Assembly: GCA_046155605.1 (NCBI GenBank)
Contig: JBJXFQ010000107.1
Location: 1 to 19,309 of the forward strand
Direction of reading: 5' to 3'
DNA length: 19,309 bases
DNA from: JAEUIZ01 sp046155605
GTDB lineage: Bacteria; Planctomycetota; Phycisphaerae; Phycisphaerales; UBA1924
Within the stretch, counting starts at the first letter, position 1. Every line of letters begins with the position of its first letter. This document shows positions 6,723-13,681 of this stretch, in pieces. The notes beneath the pieces were generated by a model. The model ran no database searches and was not told the origin of the DNA. It saw only the letters and a list, made by a program, of their open reading frames with translations. The position numbers and the translations under genes are program-made.

Positions 6723-8474
6723 ATGATGATGCTGACGCCAACTCTGCTGGGCGAGGGTTTGTTCCTCGTCTCATTCTGGAAGCCATTGATCCTGCTGGTC
6801 CCGTTTGTGGGCTGGCTGTGGGTGATCTCGCGGATTTACGACAAGCACGCGGAGCGGTTCCGCCTGCCGCGGACGACGTGGAACCTGATCCACATGAGCG
6901 TGGGTCTGGTGGCGTTTTTGGCAGCGCTGGCGATCCCAATGAAGGGTGAGGCGGCGTTCTGGGTGGGCTTGGGCGTGATGCTGGTGCTGCTGGCGGCTGA
7001 TCTGGTGGCCTATGCGGTGGTGGCGAATAAGGACGAGCGCGTGCCGGAGGAGCACCGCGTTCGCCTGGATTTTTCGAAGTTGGGCAAGGCGCGGGCGGAC
7101 AAGGCGGCGGCGAAGCGGGCGGGGAAGGTGGAACTGGTCATCAAGGGTTCGGACAAGCAGGTGCTGCCGGTGCCGGAGCGTGAGACGCCGGAGTTCGAGG
7201 TTCGACTGCTCGCGGAGACGCTGGCGCTTCGTGGGATGGGGATGCGGGCGTCGCAGACGGATATCCAGCCTGGCAAGGACGGGTCGTACGCGGTGTCGTT
7301 CCTTGTGGACGGGGTCCGGCATCCGGGCGAGACGGTGGCCGGGGCGCTGGCGGTGCGGGCGATCGACCTGTGGAAGACGGCGGCGAAGTTGGACGTGAAC
7401 GATCGTCGGCGGAAACTGTCGGGCGACGTGCTGATCGAGCACGGCGAGACGAAGACGCGTACGCGGATCGTGGCGAGCGGGGCGCAGGGCGGGATGCGTC
7501 TGACGATGCTGTTTGACCCGGAAAAGGCCGTGCGTCGCAAGGCGATGGACCTTGGCCTGCTGGAGAATCAGTTCGCGGAGTTGAAGGCGATCGCGGAGGA
7601 TCGTCAGGGGGTGGTGCTGCTGGCCGCGCCGCCCGACATGGGGCGGACGACGACGCTGTACAGCGTGCTGAAGTTGCACGACGCGTACACGCAGAATGTG
7701 CAGACGGTGGAGATGGAGCCTCAGGACGCGCTGGAGGGCATCCGTCAGAATCCGTTTGCGCAGGAGGGCGAGGGTCCGGACTACGCGACGTTCACGCGGT
7801 CGATCCTGCGTCGCGATCCGCAGGTGGTGGGCGTGGCGGAGATGCCCGACGAGCAGACGGCCAAGGAGATCGCGCGGGCCGACCACGAGCGGACGCGGAC
7901 GTACCTGTCGCTGCGGACGGACAACGTGATCACGGCGATCCAGGCGTGGGTGAAGGCGGTGGGGGACGCGGAGGCGGCTTCGAAGTGTCTGCACGGCGCG
8001 ATGGCGCAGAAACTGTTGCGGAAGTTGTGCGTGAACTGCCGCGTGGCGTATCAGCCCTCGCCGGAGATGCTGAAGAAACTCGGGATTTCCGCGGACAAGC
8101 CGCGGCAGATGTTCAAGAAGGGCGGGCAAGTCCTGATCAAGAACAAACCGGAGGTGTGCCCGGTGTGCCACGGGATCGGGTATGTGGGGCAAGAGGGCAT
8201 CTTCGAGGTGCTGAAGGTGGACAAGACGGAGCGGGAGTTGATCAAGACGGGGAACTGGAACGGTCTGCGTGCGGAGATGCGGAAGCGGCAGTTGCGGAGC
8301 GTGCAGCAGGCGGCGCTCAAGAAACTGTTGGACGGGATCACGAGCGTGGACGAGTTGTCGCGGGTGACGATGGAGGCCGGGGCGGCGAAGCCTGTGGCCG
8401 CGGCGGGGACGCCGAGCGGCGGGGCGAGCGCGGGGGCGAAGCCCGCGGCGGCGGCACCGGCGCGAAAGGCCTGA
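6723..8474 (+). CDS. GspE/PilB-like secretion ATPase with degenerate P-loop and N-terminal membrane segments
   Basis: A 583-aa protein related to the type II secretion/type IV pilus assembly ATPases (GspE/PilB). Residues ~10-37 and ~53-102 contain about three membrane segments, unusual for this cytosolic family. Residues ~155-480 resemble the GspE N2 and ATPase domains. The Walker A region reads APPDMGRTTTLYS in place of GPTGSGKTTTLYx, so the lysine is Arg (codon 7644-7646). The Walker B/Glu region reads DPQVVGVAEMPDEQTA in place of DPDxhhxGEIRDxETA, keeping the glutamate. Two CxxC pairs (about 436/439 and 479/482), followed by GYVGQEGIFEVL, match the GspE zinc-binding module. An Ala/Gly/Pro-rich tail follows. 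A GTG at 6705 is possible, but ATG at 6723 or just after is more usual. The CvpA-like gene follows after 51 bases. ATP turnover may be lost. Confidence 0.8.
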   Translation: MMMLTPTLLGEGLFLVSFWKPLILLVPFVGWLWVISRIYDKHAERFRLPRTTWNLIHMSVGLVAFLAALAIPMKGEAAFWVGLGVMLVLLAADLVAYAVVANKDERVPEEHRVRLDFSKLGKARADKAAAKRAGKVELVIKGSDKQVLPVPERETPEFEVRLLAETLALRGMGMRASQTDIQPGKDGSYAVSFLVDGVRHPGETVAGALAVRAIDLWKTAAKLDVNDRRRKLSGDVLIEHGETKTRTRIVASGAQGGMRLTMLFDPEKAVRRKAMDLGLLENQFAELKAIAEDRQGVVLLAAPPDMGRTTTLYSVLKLHDAYTQNVQTVEMEPQDALEGIRQNPFAQEGEGPDYATFTRSILRRDPQVVGVAEMPDEQTAKEIARADHERTRTYLSLRTDNVITAIQAWVKAVGDAEAASKCLHGAMAQKLLRKLCVNCRVAYQPSPEMLKKLGISADKPRQMFKKGGQVLIKNKPEVCPVCHGIGYVGQEGIFEVLKVDKTERELIKTGNWNGLRAEMRKRQLRSVQQAALKKLLDGITSVDELSRVTMEAGAAKPVAAAGTPSGGASAGAKPAAAAPARKA

Positions 8475-8525
8475 ACCCGGAGTGCGGCGAGTCGGTAGAA
8501 GCGATAGCGGACGGAGTGCGGACCC

Positions 8526-10328
8526 ATGATGATGTTGCTGGTGGCGTTGGGGCTGGTGGCGCTCTCGGGGTACCTGTGGCTGACGCGCGGGTTTTTCTCG
8601 GCGCTGATCCACCTGGTGTGCGTGATCGCGGCGGGGGCGATCGCGTTTGGCGTGTGGGAGCCGGTGTCGTACCTGCTGTTGTCGTCGGCACCGGATCGCG
8701 GCTTTGGGAGCGTGCTGACGGACCTGAGTTGGGCGCTGGGGCTGGGTCTGCCGTTCGCGATTTCGCTGGCTGTGCTGCGGGTGGCGATTGATAAGATTCT
8801 GCCGGCGAACGCACAGTGCGAGACGACGGCGGACTATGTGGGCGGGGCGGTGTGCGGGGTGCTGTCGGGGGTGATCTGCGCGGGGATCCTGGTGCTGAGC
8901 CTGGGGTTCTTGCGGATGGGCCCGGATTTCTGGGGGTATCAGTTGGTGCAGTATTCGTCTGGGGCGGCGCTGGGGAACATCGAGCGGAGCCCGTCGAAGA
9001 TGGTGCCGTGGGTGGATCAGTTGACGGCAAAGGCGTATTCGACGCTGTCGGAAACGACGCTGCGGACGGGGACGCCACTGTCGCGCTGGCACCCGGATTT
9101 CGCGGCGTATCCGGCGTCGCTGCGGGTGACGTATGAGGGCAAGAGTCGCAACACGCTGAAGAAGGATGCGATCTCGTTCCTGGGGTGGTACACGGTGGGG
9201 GACGTGCAGCGCGGCGAGCCGATGAAAGACTTGCTGGTGGACTCGTGGGGGGATAAGCCGCAGACCATCGGCGACCTGAAGGGTGAGACGCCGACGACGG
9301 GGTATCTGGCGGGATTCATCTGCGAACTGGGGTCGAAGGCGAAGGAGAAATCCGGTCAGGTCCTGGCGGGAGCAGCGCAGGCGCGGCTGGCATGCGCGAG
9401 CCCGGACGGCGATGAGCACGTCGCGCTGCATCCGGTGGCGGTGGTGACGAGCGTGGACGATCCGACGCGGGTGGGGTTTGCAAGATTTCGCTTTGACAGC
9501 GACAACTTCTTTGTGGCGTCGGTGGGCGGTTCGGCGTCGGCGGCGTTCGGGTTCGAGTTCGCGGTGCCGCCCGGGTTCACGCCGGTGGCGCTGTATGTGA
9601 AGGGGATTCGGTGGAACCTGGAGGATTCGAGGCCAAACGCGACGTTTGCGACGCCCTTTGAGCGTGACGACGCGATCAAAGGTGGGGCGATGCCGGGGAT
9701 GGGCGGGGTTGGGCCGATCATCGATCCGAACACGGGGTTGCCTGTGCCGCCGGCACCCGGGCAGTCGTCGTTCCGCGAGCAAGCGGTGACGGTGCAGAAC
9801 GGGCTGGGCTTCGGCATGGTGATCCAGAAAGGGACGGAGCAATCGTCGCTGACGGTGGCGGAAGAGGGCCGGGGCTGGGCGATCGTCGATGGCGAGGCGA
9901 AGTTCGATCCGCAGCGGATCGGGCGCGTGGTGGATCAGAAGTTGCAGATCAACAAGTTCTCGCTGACGGACGACACGGTGCTGGTGAGGGTGATCATCAG
10001 CCCGTCACAACGGACGCCGGAGTTTACGAAGGCGCTGGATTCGGCGGACCGGAACCGCCCGCCGTCGCTGATGGATACGAACGGGACGCGGTATGACGCT
10101 GTGGGGTTCATCTATAAGGACTTGTCGCTGGCGCATTTCCGGTACACGAAGGGGAGTCCGCTGCGTGGTCTGGGCGAGTCGGGGGTGCCGCAGGTGAGCC
10201 GGAACACGCCGGAGCGGCAGATGACGCTGCTGTTCGTGGTGAGCCGTGGCGTGGAGATTTCGGAGTTCCGCGTTGGCGATGCGGTGATCGAGACGTATAG
10301 CCCGACGGTGAAGACGAATCAGAGGTAG
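8526..10328 (+). CDS. CvpA-like membrane protein with large C-terminal domain
   Basis: A 600-aa protein. Its first ~130 residues have four membrane segments (about 2-20, 22-50, 70-92, 107-130), with the order and Gly/Ala content of the CvpA (colicin V production) family, including a DYVGGAVCGVLSGVICAG stretch typical of its third and fourth segments. The remaining ~460 residues are soluble, mixed alpha/beta in character, and unrecognised; by topology they are probably outside the cytoplasmic membrane. CvpA proteins are usually ~160-180 aa, so this is a much longer version. The start has three successive ATGs at 8526-8534, with GGAG about 14 bases before. It follows the GspE-like gene by 51 bases and is probably cotranscribed, which suggests a shared envelope role. 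The stop is 13 bases before the folD-derived repeat. Confidence 0.75.
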   Translation: MMMLLVALGLVALSGYLWLTRGFFSALIHLVCVIAAGAIAFGVWEPVSYLLLSSAPDRGFGSVLTDLSWALGLGLPFAISLAVLRVAIDKILPANAQCETTADYVGGAVCGVLSGVICAGILVLSLGFLRMGPDFWGYQLVQYSSGAALGNIERSPSKMVPWVDQLTAKAYSTLSETTLRTGTPLSRWHPDFAAYPASLRVTYEGKSRNTLKKDAISFLGWYTVGDVQRGEPMKDLLVDSWGDKPQTIGDLKGETPTTGYLAGFICELGSKAKEKSGQVLAGAAQARLACASPDGDEHVALHPVAVVTSVDDPTRVGFARFRFDSDNFFVASVGGSASAAFGFEFAVPPGFTPVALYVKGIRWNLEDSRPNATFATPFERDDAIKGGAMPGMGGVGPIIDPNTGLPVPPAPGQSSFREQAVTVQNGLGFGMVIQKGTEQSSLTVAEEGRGWAIVDGEAKFDPQRIGRVVDQKLQINKFSLTDDTVLVRVIISPSQRTPEFTKALDSADRNRPPSLMDTNGTRYDAVGFIYKDLSLAHFRYTKGSPLRGLGESGVPQVSRNTPERQMTLLFVVSRGVEISEFRVGDAVIETYSPTVKTNQR

Positions 10329-10341
10329 AGGGCGGTCATTG

Positions 10342-10420
10342 ATATCATCCGCCGATGCCACTGATCGACGGCAACGCGTTGGCGGCGCGGTATCGCGAGG
10401 AGATCGCGGGCGAGTGGCCG
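10342..10420 (+). repeat. Left direct repeat: duplicated 5' end of folD
   Basis: This copy starts with the shared ATATCATCCGCCGATGCCAC and runs through codons for ALAARYREEIAG to about GTGGCCG. It matches 11380-11473, except for a 15-base deletion between two GATCGACGG units, a T/A difference and small changes in the last 15 bases. It keeps the native sequence upstream of folD. With the right copy it encloses a foreign ~960-bp segment holding a single SIR2-like gene. Confidence 0.88.
10355..10420 (+). pseudogene. folD: 5' remnant of folD
   Basis: ATG at 10355 encodes MPLIDGNALAARYREEIAG, the FolD N-terminus minus five residues (QIDGK) that are present in the intact copy at 11393. Homology stops near 10420, where the SIR2-like segment begins. 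The frame runs on through foreign sequence to TGA at 10493-10495, overlapping the start of the SIR2-like gene in another frame. Translation of this remnant could couple to the SIR2-like gene, which lacks a clear ribosome site of its own. Confidence 0.85.
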
Positions 10421-10424
10421 GCGG

Positions 10425-11360
10425 ATGATCACATTAAAAACTACTTTCATCATCGGTGCCGGATGTTCGATACCATTTGGCTTTCCCAGTGCTGACGAGT
10501 TGCATTGGAAGATTATCGATTTGCTTGAGAATGCACAACGGCGGCACGAGCTTGCTGAGGCAGTGGAACGCGAAGAATCTTTTGTAAATGAATTTAGATT
10601 TGCACTCCAGCATGCAAACTGCTTTTCGATCGATCGTTTCATCGAGGGTTGTCCAGAGTTCTTAAATATTGGAAAGGCCGCAATCGCGTCAGTGTTGTTG
10701 CCACGAGAAATAGAACTCCAGCTCGTATCTCGTGAATCAGCACCAGAGCACTGGCTGAGGTATATCTGGGACAAAATGCAGACCGGCAAGCTTGTTGACG
10801 TAGCAAAAAACCAAGTTTCTTTCGTCGTATTTAATTACGATCGATCGATCGAACATTACTTGGTACGAGCTATGTCTGCGATCTACCGCGATTCGAATCT
10901 CAACTGTGCTCGCGTGCTGTCGACGGTTCCTATTATCCACATATACGGCTCGCTAGGCCGCTATCCAGGGCTCGCAGGAGCCTTGGAGTCTGATCTTGAG
11001 GTCTCGTATTCGGGAGATTGCTCAGCGGAGCAAGTTCGCCGCGCGATGAAGTGCATTACACTCGCACCTGAATCTCAAGCGCCCCAAGCCCAATCTTTCG
11101 CGGACGCAAGAACAGCGATTGCAAGGTCAAACAGGGTCGTATTTCTGGGATTTGGATACGGCCGTGCGAACGTTGAACGTCTTGGAAATACCGAGTTTTG
11201 GCAGGATGTCCGATCCAGGACCCCTATTTGGGGCACCGTATTGGGCATGGAGGAAGCGGAATTGCGGGCAGTCCATGATGCTTTCGGTATCCAGTTGCAG
11301 CATTATGGACCCAGCGTCCGGGCGTTGCAGTTCCTGCGAAAGCACTTCGATAGGTGGTGA
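10425..11360 (+). CDS. Stand-alone SIR2-like protein (possible NADase, defence type)
   Basis: A 311-aa protein of the SIR2-like superfamily (SIR2_2-like), whose members in phage-defence systems degrade NAD+. It shows the Rossmann motif G11-A-G-C-S15 followed by IPFGFPSADEL. It also has the pair usually needed for NAD hydrolysis, N137 in VVFNYD and H172 in IIHIYGS, and a late VVFLGFGYGRANVERL strand-loop typical of the family. No sensor or partner domain is fused. The gene is visibly less GC-rich than both neighbours, with codons ending in A or T, so it is probably acquired. It sits at the start of folD between folD-derived direct repeats, 32 bases before the intact folD ATG. Anti-phage function is an inference; a degraded fragment of a longer SIR2 protein is also possible. 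Confidence 0.82.
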   Translation: MITLKTTFIIGAGCSIPFGFPSADELHWKIIDLLENAQRRHELAEAVEREESFVNEFRFALQHANCFSIDRFIEGCPEFLNIGKAAIASVLLPREIELQLVSRESAPEHWLRYIWDKMQTGKLVDVAKNQVSFVVFNYDRSIEHYLVRAMSAIYRDSNLNCARVLSTVPIIHIYGSLGRYPGLAGALESDLEVSYSGDCSAEQVRRAMKCITLAPESQAPQAQSFADARTAIARSNRVVFLGFGYGRANVERLGNTEFWQDVRSRTPIWGTVLGMEEAELRAVHDAFGIQLQHYGPSVRALQFLRKHFDRW

Positions 11361-11379
11361 GACGACCGTTGGTCGCTCC

Positions 11380-11473
11380 ATATCATCCGCCGATGCCACA
11401 GATCGACGGAAAGCTGATCGACGGCAACGCGTTGGCGGCGCGGTATCGCGAGGAGATCGCGGGGCGTGTGGCC
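11380..11473 (+). repeat. Right direct repeat: 5' end of intact folD
   Basis: This matches 10342-10420 and includes the 13 bases before the start codon. It contains two GATCGACGG units (11401-11409 and 11416-11424), while the left copy has one. The different state of the two copies shows they have diverged since duplication, or that one came in with the insert from another folD allele. Confidence 0.88.
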
Positions 11474-12265
11474 GCGCTTCGGGCGCGGGGGCGCGAGGTG
11501 CGGCTCGACGCGCTGCTGGTCGATTCGGGCGACAACTCCTCGCGCGTCTATGCCCAGAACCAGGGGAAAACTTGCGCGGCGATGGGGATCGAGTATCGGC
11601 TGCACGAGTTGCCGGGGTCGGCGGGATATGACGACATAGCGGGCCGGGTGCTGCTGCTGAACACCAAGGAAGAGGTGACGGCGGTGATGGTGCATCTGCC
11701 GCTGCCGGCGGGGGTGGAGGCGTATCGGATCCAGCGGCTGATCGCGCCGGAGAAGGACGTCGAGGGCGTGAACCCGGCGAACATCGGGAATGTGGTCTAT
11801 GGGCAGTCGTCGCTGGTGCCGTGCACGGCGCTGGCGGTCTTGAAGATGATCCAATCGACGGCGATCGACCTCCGCGGGAAGTTGGCGGTGGTGGTGGGCG
11901 CGGGGGATGTGGTGGGCAAGCCGATCGCGGTGCTGCTGATGCGGCAGGAGGCGACAGTGGTGTCGTCGAACAAGTTCACGGTGGGGCTGAAGGAGATCGC
12001 GCGGCAGGCGGACGTTCTGGTGGCGGCGGCGGGGGTGCCGGGGCTGATTTCGGCGGAGATGGTGAAGCCAGGCGCGGTGGTGATTGATGTGGGGGTGAAT
12101 CGTGTGCCGGGGCCGGAGGGGAAGATGCGGACGGTGGGGGATGTGGATTTCGAGCGGGTGCGGCCGATCGCGGGGCACATCAGCCCGGTGCCCGGCGGGG
12201 TTGGGCCGATGACGGTGGCGATGCTGCTGCTGAACGTGGTGGATGCGGCGGAGCGGGGTGGGTAG
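11393..12265 (+). CDS. folD: FolD-type methylenetetrahydrofolate dehydrogenase (cyclohydrolase lysine replaced)
   Basis: A 290-aa protein with the length and motifs of FolD, the cytosolic enzyme that interconverts methylene-, methenyl- and formyl-tetrahydrofolate with NADP. Visible motifs are HLPLPAG (101-107), the EKDVxG region (120-125), PCTALAVLKMI, the nucleotide loop VVVGAGDVVGKP, VVIDVGVNR and PGGVGPMTVAMLL. Three key places differ from the usual enzyme. After Y53 the motif reads YAQNQGK, so the lysine four residues after Tyr is Gln57. KDVDG is KDVEG (E124). GRSxxVGxP is GAGDVVGKP, with no usual CHSxT. The Lys change would be expected to remove cyclohydrolase activity. The ATG at 11393 is chosen because it is the family N-terminus and is conserved in the duplicated remnant. 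The SIR2-like stop lies 32 bases upstream, so folD expression may now depend on that gene's transcript. Confidence 0.88.
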   Translation: MPQIDGKLIDGNALAARYREEIAGRVAALRARGREVRLDALLVDSGDNSSRVYAQNQGKTCAAMGIEYRLHELPGSAGYDDIAGRVLLLNTKEEVTAVMVHLPLPAGVEAYRIQRLIAPEKDVEGVNPANIGNVVYGQSSLVPCTALAVLKMIQSTAIDLRGKLAVVVGAGDVVGKPIAVLLMRQEATVVSSNKFTVGLKEIARQADVLVAAAGVPGLISAEMVKPGAVVIDVGVNRVPGPEGKMRTVGDVDFERVRPIAGHISPVPGGVGPMTVAMLLLNVVDAAERGG

Positions 12266-12290
12266 CGGGAAGGCGTGAGCGCTTGGCGGA

Positions 12291-12310
12291 CCGGGGCGAG
12301 GACGCCCCGG
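12291..12310. repeat. GGGGCG-AGGA-CGCCCC hairpin
   Basis: A perfect 8-bp stem, CCGGGGCG and CGCCCCGG, around AGGA begins 26 bases after the folD stop. It could act as a transcription terminator, but there is no T-run. Its stem-and-GGA-loop form matches the dispersed hairpins elsewhere in the window. The rest of 12266-12507 holds no gene I can support. Confidence 0.65.
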
Positions 12311-12507
12311 CTCACTCGAGAGGGCGCTTTCTGGCACGGGTCTATTGCGTCGGCGCGTGAGTGGCCTGCTGATGCTGCGTTCATGGGTATGTGGAGCGTG
12401 AGAGCCGAGGGGCTGGAACGCAAGAACCAATGCGACCCCGACAAGTTCGGGCGACCCAGTGGCCGCTCAGGGGATCGCACGCACCTCATACCCGTGGAGT
12501 AGAGACC

Positions 12508-13578
12508 ATGAAGACTCGCAAGAATCAGCAGGGTTGTGTCGCGCGGCTGGCCATGATCGTGGCGGCGGCGGGAGGTCTGGCGTCGACGGCGCAGGCGCAG
12601 GACGTGACGAAGACGGTGACGTGGACGTTTGACAAGGCACCGGCGGCAGGGGCGGCGGGCAAGTACACATGGGATCTGAAGGCCCAGGCGCTGGGGAAGG
12701 CCCCAGCGGTGCTGGTGACCAAGACGGACGCGTCGGGGGCTGCTCCGGGGATTTGGGTCGCCAACGCGGGACTTGCGAACACGCCGAAGCAGACCGATGA
12801 AGCGGTGAGCGGCACGGCCAAATCGCAGGCGAAGATTGATTTCACGGCGGGCGCGCCGGTGGCGGGACCGGGCGGCACGACACAGATCACGACGACGATC
12901 CATATCAACAACACGGCGACCGCGCCGGACGGGCGCAACGCCGACGCATGGGCGAAGGGCACGATGAGCATCCCCGGCGGGATCGTGAGCGGGGTGGTGA
13001 TCACGCAGCCAGGGAAGAAGGCGGTGACCAATCCGAAGTTGATCGGCGGCACGTCGTTCGGGCTCCAGGGGAGCAGCACGACTTGGTCGGACCCGCTGAC
13101 CATCAGCCTGTTTGACGCGGCGACGAACTCGCTGATCCACTCGCAGACGATCGGGACAATCGACGCGAACGCGAGCGGGACGGGCACGTTCCTGTGGGAC
13201 ACGACGGGCGTGTCGCTGACGGCGGGGAACGACGGGCTTTCGAGCACGAGCATCTCGATCTCACAGCCGGCGGGGCTGCTGACGGGCTCGGGCTTTGGCG
13301 GGACGGTGACGTGGGACGGGTCACTGCTGACGACGACGGGGCTGTTCTCGAGCCTGCCGTGGGTGGTGAGCGGGAACAGCGTGACGCTGGCACCGGGCCT
13401 GCTGGACGGGGTGAGTTTCGGATACAGCGTGCCGACGTCGCTGGTGAGCGCGGGTGGGATGTACTACGAGGAGTTGGACTATTCGTCGGCGGGCGAGATT
13501 CATGCTGTGCCGACGCCAGCCACGGCGGTGCTTGCTGGCCTTGGCGGCCTGGTGGCGATGCGTCGGCGTCGCCGCTGA
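12508..13578 (+). CDS. Secreted protein with PEP-CTERM-like C-terminal sorting tail
   Basis: A 356-aa exported protein of unknown function. Residues 1-31 form a signal peptide: charged KTRK start, hydrophobic core LAMIVAAAGGLA, cleavage after AQA. The body is rich in Thr, Ser, Gly and Ala, with many short beta-strand-like stretches and no Cys in the mature part. The C-terminus reads VPTPAT, a Gly/Leu/Ala hydrophobic segment, then MRRRRR. That is the layout of PEP-CTERM signals, which exosortase systems use to sort proteins to the cell envelope. The ATG at 12508 is chosen because GTGGAG lies 9 bases before it and it gives a clean signal peptide; the open frame upstream to 12391 has no such feature. 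A terminator-like hairpin follows. Confidence 0.8.
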   Translation: MKTRKNQQGCVARLAMIVAAAGGLASTAQAQDVTKTVTWTFDKAPAAGAAGKYTWDLKAQALGKAPAVLVTKTDASGAAPGIWVANAGLANTPKQTDEAVSGTAKSQAKIDFTAGAPVAGPGGTTQITTTIHINNTATAPDGRNADAWAKGTMSIPGGIVSGVVITQPGKKAVTNPKLIGGTSFGLQGSSTTWSDPLTISLFDAATNSLIHSQTIGTIDANASGTGTFLWDTTGVSLTAGNDGLSSTSISISQPAGLLTGSGFGGTVTWDGSLLTTTGLFSSLPWVVSGNSVTLAPGLLDGVSFGYSVPTSLVSAGGMYYEELDYSSAGEIHAVPTPATAVLAGLGGLVAMRRRRR

Positions 13579-13599
13579 TCGAACGCGAGGCGAGGGAAG

Positions 13600-13629
13600 G
13601 CACGACCCGCTCGAAAGGGCGGGTTGTGC
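13600..13629 (+). terminator. Terminator-like hairpin after the PEP-CTERM-like gene
   Basis: GCACGACCCGC (13600-13610) pairs with GCGGGTTGTGC (13619-13629), 11 bp with one G-T pair, around the loop TCGAAAGG. It begins 22 bases after the stop codon. No T-run follows, so termination is likely but not certain. Confidence 0.6.
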
Positions 13630-13681
13630 GTTGGAGGAACGAGGCCGGCACGGACCGGACGCTCGCTTGTTGTCGGGTTGT

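Noticed and set aside
6771..9842. A 1,023-codon open frame on the minus strand opposite the GspE-like and CvpA-like genes
   Set aside because: Its translation is a low-complexity Arg/His/Pro/Gln-rich string, as expected from the antisense of GC-rich genes, and both + strand genes have clear family features.
10933..10941. Perfect DnaA-box sequence TTATCCACA
   Set aside because: A single copy that encodes part of the conserved IIHIYG motif of the SIR2-like protein; no cluster of boxes nearby and it is far from the skew flip.
12412..12505. Possible tRNA or structured RNA before the secreted-protein gene
   Set aside because: No cloverleaf, no T-arm sequence and no convincing long stem on either strand.
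12391..12507. N-terminal extension of the secreted protein to an upstream ATG
   Set aside because: It would place 39 charged residues before a clean signal peptide, while the ATG at 12508 has its own GGAG site.
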